Shown piece after piece: positions 33,098 through 45,200 of a DNA stretch of 64,000 bases (its first letter is position 1; each line of letters starts with the position of its first letter). Position numbers and translations under genes: made by a program. Under the pieces are notes generated by a model. That model saw nothing but the letters and a program-made list of their open reading frames with translations. It made no database searches and had not been told where the DNA came from. Source of the DNA: Panagrolaimus kolymaensis (lineage: Eukaryota > Nematoda > Chromadorea > Rhabditida > Panagrolaimidae); the NCBI GenBank assembly GCA_028622995.1, contig JAJQJQ010000028.1:2356001-2420000 (forward strand). Direction: 5' to 3'.

Positions 33098-35596
33098 ATG
33101 ATAGAAATAAAATATTTTCCAAGTTTTAAGAAATTTTCTTTGATATTAATATTTTTATGTATTTTTTTACTTTTGTTTACAATGGATTATTCAATAGTTA
33201 GTTTTTTTTGCTAATTTCAAAACCTAAATTTGCAGAAAAAGACGAAGTGAAGCCAAACTTATAAAATTTGATCTCGGCTTAATTTTTTTTACTAGATATT
33301 TTTAAACTAAAACTTAATTTAAAAACTTTTAAATTGATTAATGGCAGTTTTTTTTCAGGACATTGGTAAATATAATCCACTTAAATCGGATTTCTACGAA
33401 ACTACTATCAATGCTCAAAGCGAGGAAAATGTAGAAAGCTGTAAAATTAAGGCGGATCCATTTGATCCTAGAGTTAAAGGTTATTATCAAAAACTTCCAC
33501 CTCTTGAATGTAAAAATATACAGGTTTGCCTTTTTTTCATGACATTTTTCTTAGTTGATACCAAATTTTTCATGGATGATTTTTTTCTTCGAAAAATATG
33601 CATATTTTTAGGTTAAAGAAACTACTCTCATAAATGGAACTTTAAAACTTTTAAATCCAATTTCATCTTGTCGTTATCGATACTTTGGCCATAATTCCAG
33701 AGTTGATGACAATTCAATCAAATACGATGAATGGCTTCCATTAAATTTAATTCCAATAAAATTAGAAAAAGATTTTGTAGACGTTTCTTGCGTAAATGGA
33801 ACAGGAAATGAAACATATCGATATCAATGGGCATCTGTGGCCCCTAAAAATGTTTCATTTGAAACGAAAGAGTAAGTTTTTGGAAAAATATTTTGATACC
33901 AAAAATATTGCATAAAAATAAATTAATTTTTAGACCCTTCAAATATGAAAGCGAAGATCATTTAAGTGTAATAATGCTTGGATTTGATTCAATGTCAAAA
34001 TCAAATTTTATTCGACAAATGCCAAAAAGTTTTAAAAAACTAGAGGATCTTGGATTTATCACTTTTGAAAAGCATGTAAAAGTTGGAGAAAATACTTATC
34101 CTAATTTATTATCAACTTTTTTGGGTGAACATGTCAGAGAAGGTGACGATGTGAGTTAACTAAAATTATTTGTAATTATTTTGGCTTTTTAAAAGCCATT
34201 TAATTTTCAGGAATTTAATGCAACTTTATTTTATAAAACTTTCACATCATTTGATAATTGGACAAATTTACCTTTCCATACTTTTGCGAGAGAAGGTTAT
34301 GCAACGTTATTTGCTGAAGATAAGCCAGAATGGGCATTATTTAATTTTAATTTAAGAGGTTTTGTTATTCGTCCACCAGCCGATCATTATTTGAGGACAT
34401 GGTACGTGGCATTAAACCAATATGCACTAAAATCAAAAAGTGTAGATTTTTGTTATGATGATTTTCCACTTCATAAACTTCAATTTAATTATGTTGATAG
34501 TTTTATTAATGGTTAGTTTCCGGAAAATACATTTTTTTAAATTCGGTTAAAAAAATATTTTGTGCTTTTATAAAATTAAATTTCCCGACTTTTTTTCAGC
34601 ATAGCAATTCTTTTCGTGTCAGGACATTTAATTTAAAAAAAATTTCGTTTTAGGATATAATGGAAAAAGAAAATTTATTTTTCAATGGCTAACAAATGTT
34701 TATCATGATGATTTAAACACTCCCCAATATGTGGATGACGATTTCGTCCAGCATCTTTCAAACATCGAATCAAGTTTTAATAAATCCATAGTTATTGTTT
34801 TTTCTGATCACGGTCAACGGATGTCAATGTTTCGTCAAACTTTTCTAGGTCGTCTAGAATCAAAACTTCCATTTTCATCCATTCGAATTCCAAAATGGTT
34901 TAAAGAAAAACATCCAAATTTTGCAGCAAATTTAAAAGCAAATAGCAAAGTTTTGACAAGTCACTTTGATCTCCATGCTTTTTTGGAGCAATTGAGGCAA
35001 GGAAATTATGGCTCTTTAGAACCACCAAAATTGCGGAGAGGCATTTCATTATTTGATAAAATTCCACCAAATCGAAGTTGCTTTGAAGCTGAAATTCCTT
35101 TGAGATATTGTCCTTGCTTTGAGGAAGAAGAGCTTCCACCCTCAAATGGAACAGAATTTGCAGAATTAGTTTTAGAAAAAATAAACGAAAATTTTAAAAT
35201 AAATAAAGTTTTTGTAAGTTTAAAAAAAATAAATATTCAAATTTAGTGCAAAAACAATTTTTTTAGGATCGATGCATTTGGATGGTTTTGGATTCTGTGA
35301 TATCACTCACTCGTTCAATCCCGCCTTCCCATCATTTTTCAAAAGTTGAAACAAATACTTCAAAGATTTTTCATTACCGAATTCAATTTTCTGTTAAACC
35401 TCCATCCAATGCAATTTTTGAAGGCGTGGTTGTAGAAGAAGTGGACACGGGTAGTTTGACTGTTTTGAAAGATATTGAAAGAAATAATAGGTAAATTTAA
35501 TTTTAAAGCTTAAAAAATGCTTCATTTTTAAGATATGGAAATTCCTCATATTGTGTTGATAGCCCAGTTCTCAAAAAATTATGTCATTGTGCTTAA
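33098..35596 (+). CDS. DUF229 protein, copy 3 (divergent)
   Basis: Eight exons: 33098-33196, 33359-33523, 33612-33871, 33934-34150, 34211-34511, 34654-35213, 35267-35490 and 35533-35596, giving 629 residues with consistent phases. N-terminal TM anchor: SLILIFLCIFLLLFTM. Then come paired cysteines of the stalk domain, the catalytic opening VIMLGFDSMSKSNFIRQMPK, the VGENTYPNLLSTFLGE loop, and VFSDHGQRMSMFRQT, where the copies 1-2 motif is GADHGHRF. The C-terminal cysteine-rich part is kept (IPLRYCPCFEEE, YCVDSPVLKKLCHC). Its exon boundaries differ from copies 1 and 2, so it is an older duplicate. It is intact and probably functional. Confidence 0.88.
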
Positions 35597-36854
35597 TTTG
35601 ATCTCATTAAAAATATGAATTAATATATTTAATAAAATATTTTTTTTAATCAAAATTATGAAAATTAGAAATTTGGTGAACCTTTTTTTAATTAAAAAAG
35701 CTACATGAATTTTTTTTCTTCTTTTTGCACATTTTTGAATCATTTTTATTGTTACAAAAAGTTTATTTCATTTTTTTGATCGAAAAAAAAGAAAAAAACT
35801 ACCCGATTAATTCGCTTTAAAAGAAATATCCACTTCCCCGCTGACGATTGAAAGAAAACAAAAATAATGGTTAACATTGTCAAGCAAATGTTTGTCCCAA
35901 CTGATGCAATATCGATTGAATAAAAAGTGAAGAAAAAAAAGAAGCTTTTGTGCATTAATTTTTTCTACACTTTTTATTTTGTTTCATTTGCCATTAAAAG
36001 CTGTATACATATATATATGAATATGCGTTTTTTCTCTTTTTTTTGAATATTTAAATAAAGTTTTATTTTAGTTTTTTATAAATGTTATTCCTCATAGAAA
36101 TAAGGAGTATGTACATAGTTTTGATGTTTCATAACCAATACCTATTATTTGCAACCAGTTCTATTGTTTCTAATGTATCAAGTATTAAATTTTTCATGAC
36201 AGGTAAAAATAACAAATGTTCCATAAATATTTTTAAAACTCCAAAATGTTCCTAATTTTTTTACAAATTTTAAGGATAAAAAATGCAGAATATAGCATAT
36301 TTTACATAAATATGTTAATTTAGATGAAATAGATTTTTTTCTTGTAACTTTAAACAAGGCTAAATTGAAAAAATGATTTCTTACATATCATATTTTGCTA
36401 TGGCGCTGTTGATTTACCGTCAATTAAGTTTTCATAGTTTATTTTTTAAATTATCATTATCCGATTTAACACTTTACGTCAACAAATTTTTTTTAAACAA
36501 AATTAATTCCTCCCACTTTATTTTTTTTTATGAACAATTTAAAAGACGTTTTTTGTTTGCATTTTTTTTAAATTGGTTTTTGACAATTTTTAGCTTCATA
36601 CATCATCCATCACTAAACGAAGAAAAGGAAAACCAAAGCTGCCACTTTTTTTAATTCTTCTTTCATTAACAACTTTAGTTTCGAGTAGCTTGTTCAATTT
36701 TTTTATTTGCAAAATTTTTTGATCCTCTTTTTATGTTATCGTTGCATTTAAGAAAAATATGAGTTTGTGATATTTATTTTAAAAAAGACGCTTTTTGAAT
36801 TTTTTTTATAATATTTTTTCTTTTTTTGTTAAAATAAACTTATACTTTAACATA
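35597..36854. other. No gene seen
   Basis: AT-rich spacer. The 5' exons expected for the second glycosyltransferase are not found here; the ORF at 36373-36654 is low-complexity. Confidence 0.5.
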
Positions 36855-37264
36855 CTTTTATTTTGTTAATAGCGATGAATATGTCGATTATCCTCAACCC
36901 ATAACTCATAAAATTATTTATATGGCTGGTCTTGATAGTAGTGTACAATCATCTAAACCTTTAGAAAAGGTAACTGACTATCAATTATTAAAGCTACCAT
37001 TCCATCAGAAAAAAAATCATTCCGAAAAGATTTGCAAGCAATAATTTAAATTAAGCACACCGAGAGTCCATAGTGCCAAAAATCAATGATTTTGTTTTGT
37101 TTTTTCACTCTAAATTTTTTATCGCGAAACTTTGCTCATTTTCAATATTTTTAAATTTCGATGGAATGGCAGTTCTAAAAATTATTTCTTGCAATATTAC
37201 ATTATTTATTATTAATTTCTTTAAGAAATACACGGATATCTTTGATTCCGCAAAAGAAGGAGTA

Positions 37265-37272
37265 ATATATTT
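37265..37272 (+). repeat. Target-site duplication, left (ATATATTT)
   Basis: The same 8 bp recur at 38878-38885, immediately after the element. Confidence 0.75.
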
Positions 37273-37488
37273 GGTGGCACGAGATTTGCGGCTTTAGGCT
37301 TTGCGCCCGAGCTTTGCGGCTCGACTTTTGCGGCGCAAATTATAACGACTTTTGCGGCCGACTTTTGCGGCCGAGCTTTGCGGTTGTAGCTTTTGCGGCC
37401 CGACTTTTGCGGCGCAAATTATTACGACTTTTGCGGCCGAGTTTTGCGGCTTATTACGACTTTTGCGGCCGAGTTTTGCGGCTTTTGA
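37273..37488 (+). repeat. Left terminal array of TTTGCGGC units
   Basis: GC-rich minisatellite-like array, more than ten TTTGCGGC units separated by short spacers such as CGAG, CGAC and ATTACGAC. It is inverted relative to 38709-38877. Confidence 0.8.
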
Positions 37489-37815
37489 CAATAAATGCTA
37501 AGGTTATTTTCCCAAACCTTTGCGCATCAACCAAAAGATTATTATTATGCGAAAAATGATTCATAGTTGTTTATGTTGTTGCACGATTTTTATTTTTTTC
37601 TATCTTTTGTGCCGACAAACCTTTATGGCAAGTATGCTTTCACGTTATTTTCACCTTTGGGTGATAGGCTCGATGATCACATAAAAGAACAACTTGGATT
37701 CGAAAGTTTCTTTTTTGTTTTTGCTCTTTTATTTATTTTGCTTCTTTGAAGATATATTATTTTTTTTACTTTGTAAATTTTCGAATGCATAAAAGAAATG
37801 ATGAAATGTCTGGAT

Positions 37816-38511
37816 AAGAAGCAGAACTTCAGCCAGCAGAAGCTCAACCAGCAGCGGCTGAAGCAGATGAACCTCGTGCAGTAGCATCTCAAAGAAGTCA
37901 ACGAGTTCGTAGAATTGATCCATCTTCTGTTTTTGATTATTTTCAAAGGTAAGAAGCTATAGCATTATTGGAATAAAAATAAAATAAATATTTATTTAGA
38001 TATTATATTGAAGGTACAAATGGGAGACCGCTACATTTCCACCCAATACTTGGAAGTATTATGAACTCCAGGTTGATGGAAGGCTTGGTAGAACTAATAA
38101 TGCCCAAGTATATTAATAAATTTTAAAAAAAATAATTATAGTTTTTATATTTAGGAAGCCTTCCATGGAGCGTTAAACCAGCGTTTTCATGGTTCTCATC
38201 CTTCCCTTTCAAAGTTAGTTTTGATTTTAGTTTTTATTTTTTTATTTTCTTTTGACTGTATGGTAATAACAATTCTCAAATCTGAGGACAAAATAGCAAC
38301 AGAAAAAACGAGGCCATTTCTTCTTGATTCAACCATGCCAATAAATATACATCCTCGCAAACCAGCATATATTGCAAATGACCATGCAATTCATAGGCTT
38401 ATTCATGGATATACTCAACTTCAAGAGCCAACTGATGATCAAATAATTGGTTTTCTGTATGCAGTTTCTTATCGTCTTGCCAAAAATAATTTCAATGATT
38501 GGGATGATTAG
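37816..38511 (+). pseudogene. MULE-type transposase C-terminus, decayed
   Basis: The pieces read ELQPAEAQPAAAEADEPRAV...SQRVRRIDPSSVFDYFQR (to 37948, then a GTAAGA donor) and YYIEGTNGRPLHF (from 38000). After a one-base shift near 38040 comes PPNTWKYYELQVDGRLGRTN then NAQ (to 38107). Then EAFHGALNQRFHGSHPSLSK (38155-38213) and ILKSEDKIATEKTR onward to a stop at 38509-38511. The RTNN-x-x-E-x-x-H...HPSL pattern is the usual end of nematode and arthropod MULE transposases. A stop lies just before the first piece (ATGTCTGGATAA), and the catalytic DDE domain is absent, so this is a remnant. Confidence 0.6.
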
Positions 38512-38708
38512 AGTTTTTTTTCTTCTTCTAATTATCCATTAATCATCCCAATGATTGTTATTATTCATGTCAAGTTGCGGGCGTCCATATAAAATATTTA
38601 TTTGTTCACTATTCATTTATTTGTAAAATTCATAAATTTTTATACCTTTCATATATGTAGTTTAAACTCTTTAAAAAAAATTTAAAAAAATTAGAAAAAA
38701 ATAAATTG

Positions 38709-38877
38709 AGCCGCAAAAGTCGGGCCGCAAAGATGGGCCGCAAAAGTCGGCCGCAAAAGACGTAATAATTAAGCCGCAAAAATCGGCCGCAAAACTCGAA
38801 CCGCAAAAGTCGCAGCCGCAAAGTTCGGGCCGCAAAGGTCGGGCCGCAAAACCCAAAGCCGCAAAACTCGCGGCGCC
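38709..38877 (-). repeat. Right terminal array of TTTGCGGC units (inverted)
   Basis: Reverse-complement counterpart of the left array (GCCGCAAA units), ending GCGGCGCC at 38877 before the 8-bp duplication. Confidence 0.8.
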
Positions 38878-38885
38878 ATATATTT
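38878..38885 (+). repeat. Target-site duplication, right (ATATATTT)
   Basis: Matches 37265-37272; exon 7 of the host gene resumes here. Confidence 0.75.
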
Positions 38886-39575
38886 TTCATTTGGTTTATT
38901 GGTTCAAAGCTATAATATGAAATCCGAAACTAAAAGAGCTTTCTTAGACGCTTTTTCAAATTTTCCTGATATCAATTTTTTATGGAAATATGAAAAAGAT
39001 GAACATCAAATTGCTAAAGGATATCCAAATATTTTTACTGACAAATGGCTTCCACAAATTTATATAATTAGTATGTATTATTAGGGGGTAGAAATGGATC
39101 TCTGACAACGTTAAAAAAATTTTATTTTATAGGTCATCCGAAACTTCTCGCTTTTATTTCCCATTGTGGAATGAATTCCGTTATGGAAAGTTCAGCTAAA
39201 GGTGTATCAATGATTTGTATTCCACTTTTTTCTGATGAAAAGCGAAATTCCATGATGGTCAAGCGACGTAAAATGGGGATAAAGCTCGAAAAAAGTCAAT
39301 TAACAAAAGAAAAAATTATTGAAACCATTCAAGAAATAATTAGCAATAAAAATTATTATCAAAAAAATGCTAAACTTTTATCTAAAATGATTGAAGCAAA
39401 ACCAATCAAAGCAAATGAAAGAGTGGTGAAAATTGCAGAATTTTCTGCAAAATTTGGTGATATTGGAATTCTTCAAATTCAAGGAAGGCACCAATCTTTT
39501 ATAGTTTTATATTCTCTTGATGTGATATTTTTATTAATTAGCATTTTCGGGTTCATCATGGGAATAATTTATTAA

Positions 39576-40553
39576 ATAGTTAAAAATGATTTATAATTTT
39601 GTAAAAAAAAGTTCTCTAGTAAATAAAAATTAAGTACCTTCTGAAAGAGCTGATAATAAATTAGAGTTTTCTGTAAGCCTCCACAATGGACCTCTGTAAT
39701 AATTGTATTTATAATTGCAAGAATGTGAAGATGATAATTTTTATGATGTTCTTTTTCTCCAAGACTCCAAGATAACGAGTTTATTTTAAAAAAGTTATTT
39801 TTTGTAACTTTTTTTAAATCAATATATTAATTTTAAATGTCAAAAAAAGAAAAAGAAAAACAAATAAAATATTCAAATAAAAATCCATCCTACTCTACAA
39901 AAAAAATATCTTTTAAAATGCGTTGATTAACAAATTCACAAATATTTTTTATTCGATAGATATCGATTCGCGCAGTCACATATATCGTTTTTAATGACTA
40001 ATACGTATTTGCGCGAAATATTTTTTTTGTTTTGTTTTTGCTTTTGCGCTGAAAACATTATTTTGCTTGCGCCATTTCTTTGTTCGTAAAAAAACCCAGA
40101 GCTTCGGTCGAAGATAACCTTTAATATTTCACATTGTAAGAAATGGCATGCAAAAAACGAATGAGTTTTAGGAACTATCAACTTCTTGTAAACAAAAAAA
40201 GTGAATAACTAAAATGAAACAAAAAATATCATACAACCAGAAAAGACATATGAATGAAATAAATTTTCTATATTTGTTATGGATTTTAGATAATGAAAGG
40301 TTAATTTAATTATTGTGCTTTATTCGATTAATTACAATATTAAAAAAATAAACAAAATCGTAAATATTACTAGTAAAAGTTGAAAAAATGATTCTATGAC
40401 TAATAGCTCAATAATTCGCCTTTTCTTTATAATAAATTTTATTTATAGTTAAGTATATTTTAATTCTGCGATTTTTTTAATAATTGTATGTAAATGTAAA
40501 ATAATGTTTAAAAAAAAAGCTGACTCTCAGGCTTTTTTTTAGAGCCACGCATC
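39576..40553. other. No gene seen
   Basis: AT-rich convergent region between the UGT relic and the Hsp70-like gene; the minus-strand ORF at 39936-40181 has no support. Confidence 0.45.
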
Positions 40554-41777
40554 TTACATAACCGAACAATAACCTTTTTTCCGTGATAAACATAAATAGT
40601 ACGCATAATATGCAGCTCCAATAGCAACAACTTCATCTGGATGTTCTTCGCAAATATGTTCAGCTTGAGGAAAAAATTCATGGAGGAGTTCTTTAATCAT
40701 TGGCATGCGACAACCACCTCCAACATAAAGAACTTTATTTATTTGATTTGCATTATATTCGCATTTAGATAAAGCTTTTGTAATGTTGTCTTCAATTTTT
40801 TTTAACAAGTCCAAGGATAAAGCTTTAAAATCTTCTCGAGTAATTTTAATATTACCTTCTTTAGATGCATGAAAATCATCAACATACATGCTAAAAAAGA
40901 ATATTATAATTAACTAATATGCTCAAGAAGTTTACTTACTGATCTTCAGTTCTAACGGCGAGATTGTGTTTAATTTCTTGACACTTTAACAAAAGTTTAT
41001 ATACTTTGCTTTCAATAATTGCAATATTATAATCTGTTTTTAGTTTATCTTTAAAATATGAAGTTAACAAATTATCAAAATCTCTTCCACCAAGATTTGG
41101 ATCTCCACTTCTACTAATTATTACAAGTTGTTCTTTTACAACCTTAAAAATGCAAACATCTAATGTTCCTCCACCAAAATCAAATAATAGAAGAGTGGAA
41201 TTGTCTGGAAGAGGCCGATCAATGAAATATGCAAATGCAGCTGCTACAGGTTCAGGCAATAAATGAATTGTCTTCCATCCTGCAATTATAGCTGAAGCCT
41301 TTGTTGCTTCATTCTGGGCTTCGGTGAATGCAGCTGGAACTGTGATCACGGCTTCAGTTAATTCTTTTCCTTGAAACTCTTCAGTTTTTTGTTTGACATT
41401 TCTTAACAAAGCTGCAGATATTTCTTCGGGAAACATGTCAATTTTTCCATTGTTACCTTGCACTTGAATTTTCACTCGATCGTTTATTTCGTAGAAATCA
41501 AATGTCCAATTATTGTCTTTCACAATATCGTTATGCAACTTTCCAATAATTCGCTTTGAATCAAAAACAGTTGATTTTGAATAATTTTGCAATCTACTAA
41601 TAACAGTTTGTCCACATTTAATGTTTTCCTCTTCAAATGATACATATGATGGAAGAAGCCGTTGACCTTCATTATCCAATGCTACTGTGTCTATTCCATT
41701 TCTCCGATTAACAGCAGCACAACATCGAGATGTTCCAAGGTCAATTCCAACAGCATTGATTGTATCATCATTCGTTG
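40554..41777 (-). CDS. Hsp70-like gene, 3' part (canonical ATPase domain)
   Basis: Downstream half of a reverse-strand gene split by an LTR element. It consists of the rest of the split exon (41777-40940) and a last exon (40890-40554), joined at GA|TCA..C in frame. It encodes a near-complete Hsp70 nucleotide-binding domain: VGIDLGTSRCCAAV (phosphate 1), AVITVPAAFTEAQNEATKAS, LLLFDFGGGTLDVCIFK (signature 2) and VLYVGGGCRMPMIKELL (signature 3). It ends CSVM soon after, so there is no substrate-binding domain following it. Upstream, the frame continues across the insertion into 48063-48270. An ATG in the flanking LTR (41826) extends the open frame by chance. As it stands, the gene cannot be read through without splicing out 6.3 kb. 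An ATPase-domain chaperone-like role is inferred. Confidence 0.85.
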
Positions 41778-42207
41778 TGTAATGGCTAAGCCATCTCTCA
41801 AGCAACAACCAATAGGACGATGCCAACGACAGTAGCTGGACACGCCTTGATGCCCCGATGGCGATGCAGTATATAAGGCAAGACTACCTCTTGCTAAACA
41901 TCTCAGTTCTGTTACTCAGTCCAGAGCCAGTTCCAGCAGCACAGCCCTCTTCAGCCCAAGGCTCTCGTAGCCGTTGGCATTACCAGCATGAAGCTGTAGC
42001 TGACTGTGTTATCCCATATCTCTCTCTCTTTATGTAACAGTAGAATAGTATTTGTATAATGTTATGCTAATGTACCATCACTAATAAACTATACCTATGT
42101 CACCACGTGAAGGAACGAACCGTAACACCGCTACACATAACACCTATCTTCATACATGGACAAAGGACCCATATCAGAGTACCTATCTAGCCAACCCATT
42201 CATTGCA
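41778..42207 (+). repeat. Left LTR
   Basis: 430 bp, TG...CA. It contains a TATA box (TATATAAG, 41870-41877) and a poly(A) signal (AATAAA, 42083-42088) in the order expected of U3-R-U5. It is clearly less AT-rich than the surrounding DNA. Confidence 0.93.
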
Positions 42208-42221
42208 TGGAGCTCAAAACC
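42208..42221 (+). other. Primer-binding site candidate
   Basis: TGGAGCTCAAAACC begins directly at the LTR end; TGG pairs with the CCA end of a tRNA. The tRNA was not identified. Confidence 0.6.
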
Positions 42222-45200
42222 AATTCACGTGTCGACAGGTTAGTTTATATTTTAATTTCTTAGTGGGATAGTATTTTAAAAGTAAAAATTAATTTTTTTT
42301 CTCTCTCTTTCTAAATTTTATTCTTTTATAACATTTTTTACAACTCTTATTTTATTTATTTTTCCTCTATTCACTAAGAATTTTACAGTATTCCAACAAA
42401 TATTTTGATACCAAAATTATAAAATTCACAAATAAGATTTAAAACCTAAAACACCTTTTAAAATTGCCTCCATCAAAAATATTACTTCTTTTTACTTTTG
42501 ATTAAGAAATTTGTAAAACATACAATAACCATAATTCATTACTTTATTTTTGTCAAACATATGTTTCTTACTTTGCTTCAATTTTTTCACACCAACTAGA
42601 AAATGAAAAGCTAACATTTTTTTTCTCGTTCGTTTTTTTCTCCTATTCTTGTAATAAAAACAACAAAAGTTGAAGGATATTTTTTTTCCTTCTGGAAAAG
42701 AAAACGAATTTTAATAACCCGTTAAAACTCTAAAAAAATGTAAAAACTAAATACAATTCTTTTTGGTAATTTGCAAAACAAAAATGGATCTGATATGAAA
42801 GTTTTTATGTTTTTCTTTAAAAATTCAAAAGAAAAGCAGGGAAGCTTTAGTTTCCCCCCCCCCCTTAGGCAGTTTCGTTGCGAGAAAAACGGACCGTCGC
42901 CCTTTTTTTATTTTCAAGCCAATTTTTTCATTTTTAAAAGAGAAAAATAACATTTTTTTGCAGAGAAAAGGGAAAAAGATTTTCTTGCAAAAATAAAAAG
43001 TGGAGGAAAGAAAAAATCGCAAAATGCGGGGGTAAAAGGAAATAAGTACCAAAAATTCTCTTTCCACCTTAAATAAAAAATAACGCATGTTCAAACGAAA
43101 TTTTTTTTCTTTATCTCACTCAAACAAATAAAAAAAAAAAAAAATTTAAAATTAAAAAGACAAAGAAACTATAAATTTAAAAAAAAATACGGTAATTTCT
43201 GGTTACAATTTTTACCATCTTGATTTTTTTTTAAAAAAACCTTTGAAAAGAAAAAGTCCAATACGAAGAAAATAAACGACTTTAATGAAAACTACCGATG
43301 ATAACTAACACCTCTTTAAAAAAAAATAGTAAAAACAACTTTTTAAGAAGAAAACAAATGCTAAACCTTTTTTTTCTGAATTTTTTTTACCCAAAAAGGA
43401 AGGAATACTGTAATATAGCTAACATTATAAATTTTAGTGTTAACCTTTTACTATATTTTTTTATTAATAATACGCTGATTTATAAAATTTTTTTTGACAA
43501 ACAATTATTTTCTTTGAATTTCTTCTTTATTATTTTATCTTTATTCACTACCCTGCATAGCCAAAAAGACGAACGACGAACTTTGGAAAATGCAATATTT
43601 TTTTTGGACAACATTCATTTTTTTTACTCTGCTTCTCTCACTCAAAACATAAAATTGATTTTCACACTTCACGTCAGTGCTGACACGTTATTGATTCTTT
43701 TCTGTTAGAATTTTTCTCTCTCTTCCTAAGCGCCATTATTTTAAACCGAAAAACATAAAAAGGCGTCAATTTTTCCTCTCGTCGAAAAATAACCAAACGT
43801 GGCTACAAACGAACATTTTTTTTCGAACAGATGCCCAACATAAAAATGGAACGAAGAAGTAATAATTTTTCTTGAAAACCCTCGAAAAGAAACTAAATTT
43901 TTATTCAAAAAATAAAATAAAAACTAAAGTCTATTTTTTTTGTCGTCATGAAACAAAATTAGGATAAAAGTTCTTTATTATTGTTATTTTATAAAAATAT
44001 AAAAATCGTGAAGCGATTCCAAATTACCGCGAAGTTATTTTGATACTTAAAAAACAAATCATTATTTTAAAAAATTTATTAACTGTCAAACTATCTTGTT
44101 TTTGCCTTGATAACATTCTTGCTGTTCGTTTCTTCTCCATCATTTTTTCTTTCCTTGCTCTACTTTATTTTGCCAGCCAATAACATCGAAACAAACTTAA
44201 AAAAGGGACCAACAAAAAAAATAAAATAGAAAACCACACTATCATGAAACATTTTAAAAAAAAAAAAAAAAAAAAACTAGAAATTCACGACGGACATAAA
44301 TATTAAAACCAAAGTGATTAAGAAAATATCAATGAATATCCCGATATGAATTTCAAAACAACATGACCCGATTTTTCGAGTAAAAACAAAACCAAAACTA
44401 TTGTTATCCAAAAAAATAAATGTAATTTTCAAAATACCTTAAGAAGATAAAAACATTTTCAAAAAATTATTTTTTAAGTAAAATAAGTTAAAAGGATAAA
44501 AAAAATTACTTTTTGAAATAATTTTACTAAGGAAAGAAATGACCGATTTTTTTTGAAATAATTAAAATAAATGCTAAATTTAATCCTGATAATACTTAAA
44601 GTTTACAATTTACTTTGATTTTAAATAAGCAAACTTTTATATTTTTTGAACAACACATCCTCAAAATTGTTTGAAATCCTCTATCATGGCATACAGTAAT
44701 TTTTTTTCCATCACATCATATCTAACATCCAAAGAAAGGAACTAAATTTTAAAGAGACAGCTATTTCAAAATCATAGCGTTAAAGCATACCGAAGCGGAA
44801 ACCAACAAAAGAAAATACGGTAGCTGAAAAGTTTTCTCGTTATCTCAAAAAACACTTGGATTCTGAATAATAAAATAGCAATCAGCGGAAATTTTAAAAG
44901 CGAACGACTACGCAAGTTTCCATTTTCGGAAAATAAAATAGAATTTTCAAGTTGAAAACACTAATGAGTTTTAAGAAAAACTACTTTTGCAAAGAAGCGG
45001 AAACAACGATGACGTAAACTACAGTACTCACAGTCATAGTCAAAATTTTTATCCTAAAGAACACTTTGAGACCGAATAATAATTTGGTAAAACATCACAA
45101 GATACGAACAAGCAGAGCCTCAGCTTTAAAAAATAAATGGAATTTTAAATTGAAAACAGCTAATAAATTCCGTCAAAAGATTGTGAAACAGAAAATCTAC

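Larger units (their letters stand above)
37273..38877 (+). mobile_element. Mutator-like (MULE) element, decayed
   Basis: 1605 bp inserted in exon 7 of the second UGT copy, flanked by an 8-bp direct repeat ATATATTT. The ends are imperfect inverted repeats: GGTGGCACGAGATTTGCGGC on the left and, reversed, GGCGCCGCGAGTTTTGCGGC on the right. Each end continues as a GC-rich array of TTTGCGGC units, in sharp contrast to the AT-rich host. Inside is the decayed C-terminal end of a transposase with the RTNNA...H...HPSL motif of MULE/FLYWCH-type transposases. MULEs make 8-11 bp duplications, which fits. hAT elements also make 8 bp, but the transposase fragment favours MULE. Confidence 0.72.
36855..39575 (+). 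pseudogene. 5'-truncated UDP-glycosyltransferase, split by a transposon
   Basis: Paralogue of the gene at 23797-25844 that retains only exons 6-8. Part of exon 6 survives (about 36855-36969, NSDEYVDYPQPITHKIIYMA). Exon 7 starts at 37226, is interrupted at 37272, and resumes at 38886 to 39070. Exon 8 is 39133-39575. Homology to exon 6 of the first copy begins abruptly, so the signal peptide and acceptor-binding half are gone. Exon 7 would read on in frame (AKEGVIYFSFG) if the inserted element and one target-site copy were absent. The UGT signature is altered (FISHCGMNSVMESSAKGVSM, ending SDE rather than ADQ), and the C-terminus stops after one TM helix without the lysine tail. Probably non-functional. 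Confidence 0.85.

Noticed and set aside
37283..37488. TTTGCGGC array as a CRISPR or simple satellite
   Set aside because: Unit spacing is irregular and short, and an inverted counterpart sits at the other end of the same element, so it is a transposon terminus.
37677..37946. Minus-strand ORFs across the MULE interior
   Set aside because: They are antisense to the Ala/Gln/Glu-rich transposase fragment and have no independent support.
41778..41826. Hsp70-like ORF start at 41826 (MASSYWLLLERWLSHY)
   Set aside because: These codons are LTR sequence read antisense; the real upstream exon lies beyond the element at 48063-48270.
43298..43708. 136-codon ORF in the LTR element interior as an element gene
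   Set aside because: Phe/Asn/Leu-rich chance translation of A/T-rich DNA; no retroelement motif.
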